Shown in pieces: positions 33,776 to 43,408 of a DNA stretch of 64,000 nt. Numbering within the stretch: the stretch's first letter is position 1; each line of letters begins with the position of its first letter. The DNA is taken from assembly GCF_003332275.1 (NCBI RefSeq), contig NZ_QOVA01000020.1, positions 1 through 64,000 of the forward strand. The letters run 5' to 3'. The translations under genes were made by a program, and so were the position numbers. Below the pieces are notes generated by a model. It was not told the origin of the DNA. It was given only the letters and a program-made list of their open reading frames with translations, and did not search any database. This DNA is from Edaphovirga cremea. GTDB taxonomy: Bacteria > Pseudomonadota > Gammaproteobacteria > Enterobacterales > Enterobacteriaceae.

Positions 33776-35179
33776 ATGGTTGACCAATCAAGAGACGTTA
33801 CCGGCGTCGAAGATAAAAGTGACGAGAATCTTCGGCGCAATCTGAATAATCGCCATATCCAGCTAATCGCTATCGGTGGTGCCATCGGTACCGGTCTGTT
33901 TATGGGGTCGGGAAAAACCATTAGTCTCGCAGGACCCTCAATCATTTTCGTATACATGATCATCGGCTTTATGCTGTTTTTTGTGATGCGCGCAATGGGT
34001 GAACTGCTGCTGTCTAATCTTGAATACAAATCTTTCAGCGACTTTGCGGCTGACCTCCTCGGGCCCTGGGCGGGATATTTCACCGGTTGGACGTATTGGT
34101 TCTGCTGGGTGGTAACCGGAATTGCCGATGTCGTGGCGATAACCGCTTATGCCCAGTTCTGGTTTCCCGGGCTGTCGCAATGGATCGCCTCCCTGCTCTG
34201 CGTTTTAGTGTTGCTAAGCCTGAATCTTGCCACGGTAAAAATGTTTGGTGAGATGGAGTTCTGGTTTGCCATGATCAAAATTGTCGCCATCGTCGCGTTG
34301 ATTGCGGCAGGCATGGTGCTGGTGATGATCAGTTTTGAGTCACCGTCTGGCAGCGTCGCGTCATTCAGCAATTTGTGGAATAACGGCGGAATGTTCCCCA
34401 AAGGGATCGGCGGATTCTTTGCGGGCTTCCAGATAGCGGTGTTCGCCTTTGTCGGCATCGAACTGGTAGGCACCACCGCCGCAGAAACCAAAGACCCGGA
34501 GAAAGTGCTGCCACGCGCAATTAACTCCATCCCGATTCGCATCATCATGTTCTACGTTTTCTCGCTGATCATGATCATGTCAGTCACCCCGTGGAGTTCG
34601 GTAGTAGCCGACAAGAGCCCGTTCGTTGAGCTGTTTGTTCTGGTTGGCTTACCAGCTGCCGCGAGCGTGATCAACTTTGTGGTGCTGACCTCCGCCGCCT
34701 CCTCCGCCAATAGCGGCGTATTTTCTACCAGCCGCATGCTGTTTGGTTTGGCTCAGGAAGGCAATGCCCCGAAAAGTTTTGGCCGCTTGTCGCGTTACGC
34801 AGTGCCCTCGACCGGTTTGACCTTCTCGTGTATCTGCCTGCTTGGTGGTGTGGTGCTTATCTACCTGATCCCCAACGTAATGACGGTATTTACGCTGGTG
34901 ACCACGGTATCGGCCATTCTGTTTATGTTCGTCTGGACCATTATTCTCTGCTCTTATCTGGTCTACCGTAAACAACGCCCACATCTGCACGCAAAATCGA
35001 TCTACAAAATGCCGTTGGGGATTTTCATGTGCTGGGTATGTATGGCGTTCTTTGTATTTGTATTGGTACTGCTGACCTTGCAGGAAGATACCCGCCAGGC
35101 ATTGATTGTCACGCCGCTGTGGTTTGTGGTGCTTGGCATCTGCTATATCTTCGTGCGTAGAAACAGAGCCACCGCCTAA
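33776..35179 (+). CDS. cycA: D-serine/D-alanine/glycine permease CycA
   Basis: The 467-residue amino acid-proton symporter of the APC family takes up glycine, D-alanine and D-serine. Twelve membrane segments and the family start RRNLNNRHIQLIAIGGAIGTGLF (split over residues 20-43) are seen, with most of the sequence nearly identical to E. coli CycA. I chose MVDQ at 33776, as in E. coli, because AGGA lies eleven bases upstream; a Met four codons earlier overlaps that site. A CRP site precedes it and a strong terminator follows. Confidence 0.95.
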   Translation: MVDQSRDVTGVEDKSDENLRRNLNNRHIQLIAIGGAIGTGLFMGSGKTISLAGPSIIFVYMIIGFMLFFVMRAMGELLLSNLEYKSFSDFAADLLGPWAGYFTGWTYWFCWVVTGIADVVAITAYAQFWFPGLSQWIASLLCVLVLLSLNLATVKMFGEMEFWFAMIKIVAIVALIAAGMVLVMISFESPSGSVASFSNLWNNGGMFPKGIGGFFAGFQIAVFAFVGIELVGTTAAETKDPEKVLPRAINSIPIRIIMFYVFSLIMIMSVTPWSSVVADKSPFVELFVLVGLPAAASVINFVVLTSAASSANSGVFSTSRMLFGLAQEGNAPKSFGRLSRYAVPSTGLTFSCICLLGGVVLIYLIPNVMTVFTLVTTVSAILFMFVWTIILCSYLVYRKQRPHLHAKSIYKMPLGIFMCWVCMAFFVFVLVLLTLQEDTRQALIVTPLWFVVLGICYIFVRRNRATA

Positions 35180-35187
35180 TGATCTGC

Positions 35188-35212
35188 GCCGCCGGGTTAT
35201 CTGCCCGGCGGC
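35188..35212 (+). terminator. cycA terminator
   Basis: GCCGCCGGG pairs with CCCGGCGGC around a TTATCTG loop, nine bases after the cycA stop. Confidence 0.75.
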
Positions 35213-35220
35213 TCACTGTT

Positions 35221-35286
35221 GTTAGCAATACCTGTTTAGCAATATCTGTTAGCAATACCTGTTAGCAATACCTGTTAGCAATACCT
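35221..35286. repeat. Five 13-bp tandem repeats
   Basis: GTTAGCAATACCT occurs five times in a row (35221, 35234, 35248, 35261, 35274); the second unit has one inserted base and one change. They lie between the convergent ends of cycA and the EamA gene. Confidence 0.9.
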
Positions 35287-35293
35287 TGCCGGA

Positions 35294-36220
35294 TTACCCG
35301 GTATACCCGTCCGAGGAAGCCGCCGGTTTTTTTCTTTTCAGTCGCAGTTCACTGACAATGACGCCCATCACAATAAGCGCACCGCCGAACAGCCCGATCG
35401 CGGGCAGGATTTCCCCGGCAATACGCCCAACAATCCCCGCCCACACCGGCTCTCCGGCGTAAATCAGCGTCGCCCGGGTCGGCGATATACTTTTCTGAGC
35501 CCAGTTCATGGTGACCTGAATCAGGGCGGTGGCGATCCCCAGCCCCAATACAATAATGAGCAGCGTGCCTGAGAACGCAGGCACTGATTCGCCGGTCGGA
35601 ATCATCATGAAAAATGCCAGAATCGACGCGGATGCCAACTGAATAATGGTCACTCTCCTGACGTTCACTTTTCCGGCATAAGCACTGATAAGAATAATTT
35701 CTGCCGCAATCGCCAACGCACTGAACAACGTGATGATTTCACCTGTACTGAATACCAACGAGCTGTCATCCGGCCCGGCCAGCAATACCAACCCAATGAA
35801 AGCCAACAGCACGCCAATCATCGACATTATGCCCGGTGGGCGGCGCAGGAAAATCCATTGCAGCAGTGGAACGATGGGGACATACATCGCCGTGATGAAT
35901 GCCGACTTGCTGCTGCTGATGGTTTGTAATCCCACCGTCTGCAAACCGTAGCCAAGCATAATTGCAATACCGACAAAACACCCGGCTTTGACCTCATACC
36001 AGGTCAACCCGCGCAATACGGGCAGCGAAAAGAGCAGCAAAACCAGCGTCGCCATCCCAAAACGCACGCCGACAAAGAAGAAGGGTCCAGTAAATTGCAA
36101 AGCGTAATGAACCACCAGAAATGTGCAGCCCCAAACAACGGTAATAAACAGCAGCACGACTTCCTGGATTTTCATACGGAAAAACAGACGGGAGAATAAG
36201 GATGTTTTGATCGCAGACAC
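35294..36220 (-). CDS. EamA/DMT family transporter
   Basis: A 308-residue inner-membrane protein with about ten helices in two EamA halves (first about 20-145, WGCTFLVVHYALQFTGP; second about 165-295, APEPVWAGIVG-like YAGEPVWAG). Members export amino acids or other metabolites. I kept the GTG start at 36220 because GAGG stands eight bases upstream; an ATG 15 codons on has no ribosome site. The substrate is not shown by the sequence. Confidence 0.85.
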   Translation of the reverse strand: MSAIKTSLFSRLFFRMKIQEVVLLFITVVWGCTFLVVHYALQFTGPFFFVGVRFGMATLVLLLFSLPVLRGLTWYEVKAGCFVGIAIMLGYGLQTVGLQTISSSKSAFITAMYVPIVPLLQWIFLRRPPGIMSMIGVLLAFIGLVLLAGPDDSSLVFSTGEIITLFSALAIAAEIILISAYAGKVNVRRVTIIQLASASILAFFMMIPTGESVPAFSGTLLIIVLGLGIATALIQVTMNWAQKSISPTRATLIYAGEPVWAGIVGRIAGEILPAIGLFGGALIVMGVIVSELRLKRKKPAASSDGYTG

Positions 36221-36429
36221 AGGCTAACCTCAAGCAAAAAGTGCCATATGATGCACAGGTCATCCTGTCCGAGTCAAAGTCAGCGGAACAATCCGCAGTA
36301 TTGCCGACTTTGCCCTTACTATAAATGAGGGAAATTGTGATGCCGGAAAATCGCTTTTCCCGCAAGAGTTTCATAGGGGCACAAGCCCCTCAGGATTTGG
36401 TCGTTTTAGGGATTCTTTGTCGTTAAAAA

Positions 36430-36600
36430 TCAATCGTCCGTAGGCACTTCCAGCAGATCTTCAAGCGGCGGCTGTATTCCTTCCGAAATATAATCCTTCG
36501 CGTCCATGACTATCTCATTCCCCTGAGCGTCTAGCACCAAAACGTGTTTGATGGAGCCATCAAATAATATTTCACGATGTATTCCTTGCTGCTGACTCAT
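36430..36600 (-). CDS. Small acidic hypothetical protein
   Basis: A 56-residue protein starting MSQQQGIHREILFDG with a full AGGAGG ribosome site. It is acidic and has an Asp/Glu/Pro-rich end (QPPLEDLLEVPTDD). It has no membrane part. I do not recognise the family. It stands alone between the EamA gene and a gene-poor stretch. Confidence 0.65.
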   Translation of the reverse strand: MSQQQGIHREILFDGSIKHVLVLDAQGNEIVMDAKDYISEGIQPPLEDLLEVPTDD

Positions 36601-37236
36601 ATCGTTTCCTCCTGTTTTTTAAGTCTCTTCAATATAGATCAACATGTTAAGTTTAGTCCGGGCGTGGAAATTTGCATGGCTGGTTAATGACTCTTTTTGC
36701 CCGTTAGTATGGAGTGTCTGTTTTGTGGATCGAGACGATACAAATAATTGGCAGATAATCGATAAAAAACACCCCCTCCAATGGCATCCAAATCATGACC
36801 AAAAATGTTTCCGAAATGTTACAAAAACATCAATTTGGCTTAAGTGAAATTTCCCCGACGTCATTAGAGAGCGCAGTTTTTGCCCGCCACAAGATGGCTG
36901 CATTATGCACACCACGTACAACATCTAGGTGAACTCCCCCGCTCCTCGCTTTTAATCCGACACTTACCTCACTTCGTCGCCTTGCGCCTAAAAAAAGCAG
37001 AAACATTTACCTCTAATCAGCGTTTATTTTTTACCAAGTTGGCGTAATTTAATGGTTATTTTTATTTATCAAACCTTTCATTGCGCCTATTTGCATATCA
37101 ATGGGATTAATCTTAAAAGATGATTTTTATTTTTTTTAATTGGTAATCCCGCTTAAGGCGAAATAATATTCCTCATAACAGATCCCAGTTACGTTCCAAC
37201 AATGCGGGCTGCTGTTAATCACTGGAGTTAAATTCC
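36601..37236. other. Gene-poor stretch
   Basis: About 635 AT-rich bases. A 67-codon frame at 36644 lacks a ribosome site and looks like chance. I see no RNA gene, terminator or clear binding site. Confidence 0.5.
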
Positions 37237-37447
37237 ATGAATATTGCTTACGTAGTCATCACATTCACCTTGATCGTCATTTCGGCGTTCGCGCTTTATA
37301 AACATTTTAAATCGTCAAGGAATCGGACTTTATTTCGCCATCGCAATCGTCGGCACTGATTTTTTATGTTTCCGAACGCTGAGCAATGCACATCATAGCG
37401 CGACTATTCTTGTACTTATCTCACTTCCCCCAGCAAAAACCTCTTAG
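37237..37447 (+). pseudogene. Possible frameshifted small membrane protein
   Basis: An ATG at 37237 with GGAG nine bases upstream opens a frame whose first 24 residues form a membrane helix (MNIAYVVITFTLIVISAFAL). In this frame it ends at 37359 with a basic, improbable tail. From about 37319 a neighbouring frame continues with a second convincing hydrophobic segment (GIGLYFAIAIVGTDFL) to a stop at 37447. A single base change near 37318 would join them into a protein of about 70 residues. It could be a true mutation or a sequencing error. Confidence 0.4.
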
Positions 37448-37639
37448 TTTCTAATGGTTACCATTTTGCACCAGACGTGCCTTTTGCACCCTGCGGCTTA
37501 TTATCTTAAGCCGCTCCTTGACTATTGTTAATTTCCTTTCTTTATCAATAACCTCTTTATCATTTCTCTCATTAATTTAAACTACGCTTTACTGGCAATA
37601 TGTATTCCATCATTTCGCGCTATTGAAGGAGATCCCACA

Positions 37640-39367
37640 TTGGACGCAAGCACAATCAACACCCTTTTTGTCATTGGTGCCGTGTTGGTCGGGGCTAGCA
37701 TTCTGCTTAGTTCGCTCTCTTCAAAATTAGGCATACCTATTCTGGTCATATTTTTAGCCATCGGTATGTTGGCTGGCATCGATGGTATTGGTGGTATCGC
37801 ATTTAATAATTATCCCCTCGCCTATTTGGTCAGCAACCTCGCGCTTGCGGTGATTCTGCTTGATGGCGGCATGCGCACACGGGCCGCCTCATTTCGTGTT
37901 GCCCTAGGCCCGGCGTTGTCGCTGGCGACGGTTGGCGTGGTGATTACGGCGGGTCTTACCGGATTGGCGGCGGCCTGGCTTTTCGACGTCAATATCATTG
38001 AGGGGTTGCTGATTGGGGCGATTATTGGTTCAACGGATGCCGCGGCGGTATTTTCACTGATTGGCGGCAAAGGTTTGAATGAGCGCGTCAGTGCCACGCT
38101 CGAAATCGAGTCCGGTAGCAACGATCCGATGGCGGTGTTTCTGATTGTTACTTTAATAGAGATGATCAGCCAGGGTCAGCACGGCCTGAGCTGGATGTTT
38201 ATTGTTGATATCATCCGGCAATTTGGGCTCGGTGTTGCTTTTGGTTTATCAGGCGGTTGGCTTCTGCAACAATTGATCAACCGCATTCCGCTCGCCAATG
38301 GACTCTATCCCCTGTTGGCGGTCAGCGGTGGAATATTGATATTCGGCCTGACAACGTTGCTTGAGGGTAGCGGTATTCTGGCCGTGTTTCTGTGCGGGTT
38401 GATGCTCGGTAATCTGCCTATCCGCAACCGTCACGGCATACTGCAAACCTTTGACGGACTGGCATGGCTGAGTCAAATCGGCATGTTCCTGGTACTCGGT
38501 CTGTTGCTTACGCCGAGCGAATTACTGCCGATAGCCGTTGCTGCCTTGATCCTTTCCATGTGGATGATATTTTTTGCCCGCCCGCTGTCGGTTTTTGTTG
38601 GCTTGTTGCCTTTTCGCAACTTCACCTTGCGTGAGCGGTTTTTCATTTCCTGGGTTGGGCTTCGCGGGGCAGTTCCGGTGATCCTTGCCGTCTTCCCGAT
38701 GATGGCGGGCATACCGCACGCCAATCTTTTTTTTAATGTGGCATTCTTTGTTGTGCTGGTCTCACTGCTCTTGCAAGGCACCTCGCTCACCTATGCGGCA
38801 AAAAAGGCTCGGGTGATTATCCCACCGCAACCAACTCCAATTTCACGGATTGGCCTGGATATTGATCCCGAGAATCAATGGGAGCAGTTCATCTATAAAC
38901 TCGGATCGGAGAAGTGGTGCATCGGCGCAGCGGTGCGCGATCTTAAAATGCCGCCCAAAACCCGTATCGCGGCACTATTCCGTGGTAAAGAGATTCTGCA
39001 CCCCAGTCGCAATACGCGGCTCAGAGAGGGGGATGTTCTGTGTGTCATTGGCCGTGAAGCTGATTTGCCGGAGCTGGGGAAATTGTTCAGCCACATGCCG
39101 ACCGTTCCGACTGACGAACGTTTCTTTGGTGATTTCATCCTGCAAGCCGATGCAAAAATCGGCGCCATTGCGCAACAGTATGGCCTCAGTCTGGACGACA
39201 AGATTGATAGTGAACTGACGTTGGGACACTTTATGATTCAGTTGTTGGGAGGCGAACCGGTGATCGGCGATCATATTGAATGGGAAGGATTAACCTGGAC
39301 CATCGCTGAAATGGACGGCAGCAAAGTCAATAAAGTGGGTGTACGTATCATGCGTTTTGACAACTGA
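37640..39367 (+). CDS. cvrA: K+/H+ antiporter CvrA (NhaP2)
   Basis: The 575-residue inner-membrane cation-proton antiporter helps cells cope with low osmolarity by potassium export. About 12 helices of the CPA1 family cover residues 1-385, with the ion-site segment [10 protein letters not shown] near 137 and GSNDP near 160. A cytoplasmic TrkA-C-like domain (about 405-490) and a C-terminal domain follow. I keep the TTG start at 37640 (GGAG nine bases before) because it gives the same N-terminus as E. coli. Length matches E. coli (578). Confidence 0.95.
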   Translation: MDASTINTLFVIGAVLVGASILLSSLSSKLGIPILVIFLAIGMLAGIDGIGGIAFNNYPLAYLVSNLALAVILLDGGMRTRAASFRVALGPALSLATVGVVITAGLTGLAAAWLFDVNIIEGLLIGAIIGSTDAAAVFSLIGGKGLNERVSATLEIESGSNDPMAVFLIVTLIEMISQGQHGLSWMFIVDIIRQFGLGVAFGLSGGWLLQQLINRIPLANGLYPLLAVSGGILIFGLTTLLEGSGILAVFLCGLMLGNLPIRNRHGILQTFDGLAWLSQIGMFLVLGLLLTPSELLPIAVAALILSMWMIFFARPLSVFVGLLPFRNFTLRERFFISWVGLRGAVPVILAVFPMMAGIPHANLFFNVAFFVVLVSLLLQGTSLTYAAKKARVIIPPQPTPISRIGLDIDPENQWEQFIYKLGSEKWCIGAAVRDLKMPPKTRIAALFRGKEILHPSRNTRLREGDVLCVIGREADLPELGKLFSHMPTVPTDERFFGDFILQADAKIGAIAQQYGLSLDDKIDSELTLGHFMIQLLGGEPVIGDHIEWEGLTWTIAEMDGSKVNKVGVRIMRFDN

Positions 39368-39560
39368 GGAAATCACCGCGAAATTGCGGCTATCAATGGA
39401 TCGCGGTCTGCGAATAATGAAAACAGACGGAATTTTACGTTAAATCGTTACCGTAGCGAACACAGACGCGCGAACTACGGTAACGGGGCTCTAGGCCATA
39501 ATGCGGTTATTTTTCAATAGCCTGTTGCCAATCAAGAACCTATCGGCATTCAAATTGGCA

Positions 39561-39905
39561 TTAAGGCTGTTTGGCCTGCGGATCCTGATCGTATTCTGCA
39601 CAGGTTTGGAAACCTTTATTCATCACGTGACCGGTTTCATTGAAGCTCACGAAATAGGTTTGAGCTTTACCATCACGCGGCGCTACAGCATAAGTCTCAC
39701 ACGTCCCTTTTGCGTGCACCAACGTCGCGGTAGTTGAAGGTGGTCCCGCAATTTGTCTAACCTGCTCACGCGTCATCCCGACTTTAACGTCACTGACAAC
39801 GGGTTCAGCCACATAGCTACTGGCACGATCATAAGCGGTACAACCAGATAAAATCGAAATTGAGACCGCGCCCGCAGCCATTAACATCAACATTTTTTTA
39901 TTCAT
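39561..39905 (-). CDS. osmE: Osmotically inducible lipoprotein OsmE
   Basis: A 114-residue outer-membrane lipoprotein of the SmpA/OmlA (BamE-like) fold. Signal peptide and lipobox (ILSGC, Cys about residue 21), then the family core VKVGMTREQVRQIAGPP. I chose MNKKMLM at 39905, with AGGT upstream; 21 upstream codons have no signal-peptide character. Confidence 0.92.
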   Translation of the reverse strand: MNKKMLMLMAAGAVSISILSGCTAYDRASSYVAEPVVSDVKVGMTREQVRQIAGPPSTTATLVHAKGTCETYAVAPRDGKAQTYFVSFNETGHVMNKGFQTCAEYDQDPQAKQP

Positions 39906-40286
39906 GACTTCTACCTCTTGAAGTGCTTTATGTCCTTTAAGACTAGAAGAGAACGATTTTTTTGCCAACTTTATGATTATCCTGATGATAGCCCGCCAGG
40001 CTTAATATTTTGCGATGCGGTAACCTTTTACAGGCCAGAATACCCCTACCAAAAGAAGGGAAATATCGCTGTGATGCGCTTCACACCTGCTTTGTTTCAT
40101 TCAGCAGATGTTTCTCCCATGCATGCCGCCAATGAGCGGCTGAGTAGAGGAAAACAGTGAAAATTAATTGAAAGCAATTCATTAAAATGTGATTTGCGTA
40201 GCATTTAATTGATGTCTAACTGGAAGGAATCCGCTCTCGTTGCTGAGCTTAATCTTTATGGCGAAACAATGATGTGAGTTGAGGTA
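39906..40286. other. Gap between osmE and the cupin gene
   Basis: About 380 bases that should hold the divergent promoters of osmE and the cupin gene. An 80-codon frame on the plus strand has no ribosome site. No clear operator seen. Confidence 0.45.
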
Positions 40287-40799
40287 ATGATGGAAATCGT
40301 TCATATACACAAGCCCTGCAAAGGGGTGCCAAACAGCCCTCTCCCGTTGCTGATCTATCGTAAAGTTATTGAAGCTGATACGAAGGATGTCGCAGAAAGC
40401 CTTGAACATCTTTTCGCAAAAAATGACTGGCCACCTCATTGGCGTTCCTCGGTCTATCCTTTCACCCATTTTCATACCACAACCCATGAAGTGGTCGGCG
40501 TTTATGTCGGTAGCGCCGAGTTACAGCTGGGGGGTGACAATGGGAAAGTGTATCGGGTGGAGGTGGGTGACGTCATTTTGATTCCCGCTGGGGTCGGCCA
40601 TAAATGCATTTCCGCCACGGATGATTTCATGCTGGTCGGGGCCTATCCGCCGGATTACAATCCAGACATATGTCGTGATCAGCCAGAAAAACTCAGTGAG
40701 CGTACAGAAGCGATTAAGCGAATTGAGTTGCCGCAAAGCGATCCGGTTTTGGGGCGGTCAGAGGGGTGCATCAAACAATGGCAAATTGCAGGAGCATAG
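40287..40799 (+). CDS. Cupin-domain protein (YjlB-like)
   Basis: A 170-residue single-domain cupin. The metal motif is visible as FHTTTHEVVGVYVGSAEL (His residues near 61-66) and a second part VGDVILIPAGVGHK near 93-106. Such proteins bind a metal and may be small-molecule dioxygenases or isomerases; B. subtilis YjlB is similar in length and is also uncharacterised. Two Met codons in a row begin it, and GAGG favours the second (40290). It stands alone. Confidence 0.75.
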   Translation: MMEIVHIHKPCKGVPNSPLPLLIYRKVIEADTKDVAESLEHLFAKNDWPPHWRSSVYPFTHFHTTTHEVVGVYVGSAELQLGGDNGKVYRVEVGDVILIPAGVGHKCISATDDFMLVGAYPPDYNPDICRDQPEKLSERTEAIKRIELPQSDPVLGRSEGCIKQWQIAGA

Positions 40800-40950
40800 T
40801 ACGTTTATGGTGATGGTACGTTTAAAGGGGTAGTACATTTAAGGGTATCGAGCTTTTATGTATACGTACATGCAGAAGTATAAGGCTATAGTTCGGCATC
40901 GCGCGGTTTCATAAGAAATACGCACAGGATTTGTCATAGGAAAGACACCG

Positions 40951-41115
40951 CTACTCTTTGATATAGCAACTCTTTATATCCAAGTGTTGCGGGTTCTGAC
41001 CTCTGACATCTGAATAGTAGGTCATCCCAAACAAGACCGACACAACAATCAGACAAGAAGCCAGTAACGCAATGAGCGCTATCAACTTGTTGTCATCTAC
41101 GCGATTACTCTCCAT
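40951..41115 (-). CDS. Small single-pass membrane protein B
   Basis: A 54-residue protein (MESNRVDDNKLIALIALLAS) with a strong GGAGG ribosome site. One membrane helix at about residues 11-32, then a polar tail with one Cys near the end. It follows another small membrane protein gene by 26 bases, so the two form an operon. Family unknown. Confidence 0.65.
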   Translation of the reverse strand: MESNRVDDNKLIALIALLASCLIVVSVLFGMTYYSDVRGQNPQHLDIKSCYIKE

Positions 41116-41141
41116 GGCGTTTTCCTCCCTAGCTTATGAAC

Positions 41142-41282
41142 TTACGTTACCCATAACATGATGATAATAGTAAGAATAATTAACATACAAGACAAGACCG
41201 CCAGCACCGCAACAGCGAACTGCGCATCGTCAAGCGTCTCGTGATGACCTCTGAATGAGGTACCGCCGGATCGTTTTTTCAC
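41142..41282 (-). CDS. Small single-pass membrane protein A
   Basis: A 46-residue protein starting at GTG (KKRSGGTSFRGHHETLDD). A basic, His-containing N-terminus precedes one long membrane helix (about residues 21-44, with LIILTIIIMLW). The ribosome site is weak (GAGA). It is the first gene of the pair with protein B. Hydrophobic miniproteins of this kind often sit on larger membrane complexes; no partner is visible nearby. Confidence 0.55.
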   Translation of the reverse strand: MKKRSGGTSFRGHHETLDDAQFAVAVLAVLSCMLIILTIIIMLWVT

Positions 41283-42009
41283 AAAATCTCATTTATGGAT
41301 GACATAACTCCGAGGAGTTATTAAATGTCAGAAACCTATCCTGCTTTCACAGCTAGCCATCCATACGACCTAACTTGACTCTCGCAACTATTGGCATGAA
41401 CAATGATAGACACTTTGCTCCATGGGATCCAACACACTTAAGATTATTCTCATATCTTAAGTCTATTCCGAGATCTTACGCCAGCACTTCTCACCGCATG
41501 TTACGGTAATATATAAGTAATAATTATGGCTAAAAGACGACCTAATGAGAGAACACAAAAAAAACCCTGCTAATTAGCAGGGCCTATATTTTCTGTAAAT
41601 AAACATTCTTATATTTATCATAGTAACTTGATATGATAATTACCGCACAAACTTCGAACAGCTCCCGGCGCTTATCTCCAGTTGTCATATTGCAAGTCAG
41701 CTCTCTGACGAGTTATTCGTATGAAAGAAACCAGGTTTCGTCCAGTGGATTAATCCTAAATTATTGGGATTTTAAATTACGTGATGTCGATCAATATAAT
41801 GCTTAAATTTTTGCACTCTGCTATTAATCTCGATCTTGATCACACTAAAATGTATAGTTCTTGTTCAAATACTTTAATTTTCGGATATAACTAAAATAAA
41901 AGCGTTTAAAGATGTATGGTTGCTGCATTGTGGTGCAATTAATGGTGATGATTTCTACAAAATTTTCAAATTTTTCAAATTTTCTGCAACAATCTATTCT
42001 TATTTAACC
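41283..42009. other. AT-rich gap with palindrome and terminator
   Basis: About 725 bases. A perfect palindrome ATAACTCCGAGGAGTTAT lies at 41304-41321; its GAGGAG would be the ribosome site for a 17-codon frame starting at 41325 (MSETYPAFTASHPYDLT), which may be a leader or chance. A terminator is at 41565-41582. The rest is AT-rich with no gene. Confidence 0.5.
41557..41582 (-). terminator. Leftward terminator
   Basis: CCCTGC pairs with GCAGGG around TAATTA, followed on the minus strand by eight T. It probably ends transcription from the lipoprotein gene at 42282. Confidence 0.65.
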
Positions 42010-42282
42010 TCACGGTCCCGCGGGGAAAAGTAAATTCTTCAATTCTTCATCGGCGGACTGCTGTTTATTTTGCTTGTCAGTCAAATTGGCCTGGGCAGAA
42101 AGTTCGATGGCCGAGGCTTCATTCAACCATGACGTCGCTCGCTCAACCTGCCTCTCAGCGGCATGCTTTCTCGCCATTGCCTGATCCTCCGCCCGCTGTT
42201 GCGCCCTGAGTTCGTCGCTGGCACAGCCACTTAACGAACAGATAATGAGCGTTGCCAAGAGTGTAAATTTGCATTTGTTCAT
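42010..42282 (-). CDS. Small helical lipoprotein
   Basis: A 90-residue lipoprotein: signal peptide and lipobox LSGC (Cys about residue 20), then a charged Ala/Gln/Arg helix (RAQQRAEDQAMARKHAAERQ). I chose MNKCKF at 42282, with AGGGG seven bases upstream, over an upstream Met. The shape recalls Lpp- or OprI-like helical lipoproteins, but the sequence is not theirs. Function unknown. Confidence 0.75.
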   Translation of the reverse strand: MNKCKFTLLATLIICSLSGCASDELRAQQRAEDQAMARKHAAERQVERATSWLNEASAIELSAQANLTDKQNKQQSADEELKNLLFPAGP

Positions 42283-42643
42283 TTTTTTCCCCTGGTGGAA
42301 ACTAATTCCCCACATAAATTAGCAGGCAATGTGCTGTGTTTTTTAAATGCCCTATGCGTAAAAATGCAAGGTCTCTATAAATATATGGGCAACATCTGCG
42401 GGTTGTCGGTCGTCTTTTGCACATCTCTCGGGCATAAAATAATACGAGACCAATCCTCGCAATTAAAAACACATTTCCGGCGTTGAACTTTCTGCCCTCT
42501 TTTTAACCAGCACAATGTGTGTAATAAACGTTGCAAACGTTAAGAAATCGTTTAGCTGTGTAAATGCGTATAATTCCTATAGTCGACGGCATTTTTCGGG
42601 AATAACGTAGCATTACCTGACTGTCAGGTAGGGAGTCATCATT
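42283..42643. other. Gap before the DUF2502 gene
   Basis: About 360 bases. CTGACTGTCAGGTAGGGAG directly before the next start holds its ribosome site and a small inverted repeat (CCTGACTGTCAGG, 42614-42626). No gene is seen. Confidence 0.4.
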
Positions 42644-43009
42644 ATGAAAAAAATCCTCATGGTGTTAGTCGTTGCGCTGTCATTCCCGCTATTCAGCCAC
42701 GCTGAGGTTGAACTCGGCATTAATGTTCCGGGAATTTCATTGCATATTGGCGATCAAGATCGCCGGGGTTATTACTGGGATGGCGATTACTGGCGCGATC
42801 CTGGCTGGTGGTCGCATCATAGAAAAGAACGCGGACGTTGGGTCTGGATCGACGAACCCCGTTATTATGATGGTCCGCCACCCCGTCATTGGCGTGAGCC
42901 GCCCCGCTATTATCGCGAAGGGCACCCACACTGGCGCCACCATGACGGTCGAGATCGTGGACGTGGACGCGGTCATGACCGTGGCCCTGGACGTGGTCCA
43001 GGTTGGTGA
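42644..43009 (+). CDS. DUF2502 periplasmic protein (YpeC-like)
   Basis: A 121-residue secreted protein. A signal peptide (about 1-20, ending SHAEV) precedes the DUF2502 core ISLHIGDQDRRGYYWDGDYWRD, as in E. coli YpeC, and a tail very rich in His, Arg, Gly, Pro and Trp (residues 60-121). The tail might bind metal or anionic polymer. Function unknown. Confidence 0.85.
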   Translation: MKKILMVLVVALSFPLFSHAEVELGINVPGISLHIGDQDRRGYYWDGDYWRDPGWWSHHRKERGRWVWIDEPRYYDGPPPRHWREPPRYYREGHPHWRHHDGRDRGRGRGHDRGPGRGPGW

Positions 43010-43193
43010 GCCGGGTTTTTATTGGTGCAGAAATGACGGCTTGATTAAGAAAAATGGCCCGATGCAGAAACGGCACCGGGTCAAATTGTGATCCGCCCTG
43101 CGTTTTTAAGCAGATGATAGCAAAGCTATTGTGCGGCGGTTCGTGCTGTGCTTTATTGGTACCACATTAAATCATCTGACTTATAGGTTTCCC

Positions 43194-43298
43194 GTGACTC
43201 ATCATAACCCGTTAACTTCGACTCTACTAAGCTGCCAGCACACTACTGCTGCAGTCGTCGTCGTACGTGTGGTGGTGGTGGTCGGCACCGCGCCGTAA
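43194..43298 (+). CDS. ivbL: ilvB operon leader peptide
   Basis: A 34-residue leader starting at GTG with AGGT upstream. Its second half has runs of Val codons (four, then five) plus Leu codons earlier, ending VGTAP, as in E. coli IvbL. Stalling at Val or Leu codons when charged tRNA is short should prevent the terminator at 43324 and allow ilvBN transcription. Confidence 0.88.
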   Translation: MTHHNPLTSTLLSCQHTTAAVVVVRVVVVVGTAP

Positions 43299-43323
43299 CG
43301 GGACTGAGTCAATCCAAATTCTC

Positions 43324-43353
43324 AAACCCCGCCGGCGCAAACCGGCGGGGTTT
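43324..43353 (+). terminator. ilvBN attenuator
   Basis: AACCCCGCCGG pairs with CCGGCGGGGTT and is followed by TTTCTGTATTT. It lies 26 bases after the leader stop and 55 before ilvB. Confidence 0.82.
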
Positions 43354-43408
43354 CTGTATTTATAGACCCCCCGCCTGATGCGCGCCGGCTTCACGAAAGG
43401 AAGTTCGT

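Noticed and set aside
36644..36847. 67-codon plus-strand frame
   Set aside because: No ribosome site, unusual composition and no similarity that I recognise.
40182..40487. 101-codon minus-strand frame overlapping the cupin gene
   Set aside because: Antisense to a gene with clear cupin motifs. No ribosome site.
41325..41378. 17-codon frame with GAGGAG site
   Set aside because: The ribosome site is one arm of a perfect palindrome, and the product is too short to judge. Mentioned under the gap only.
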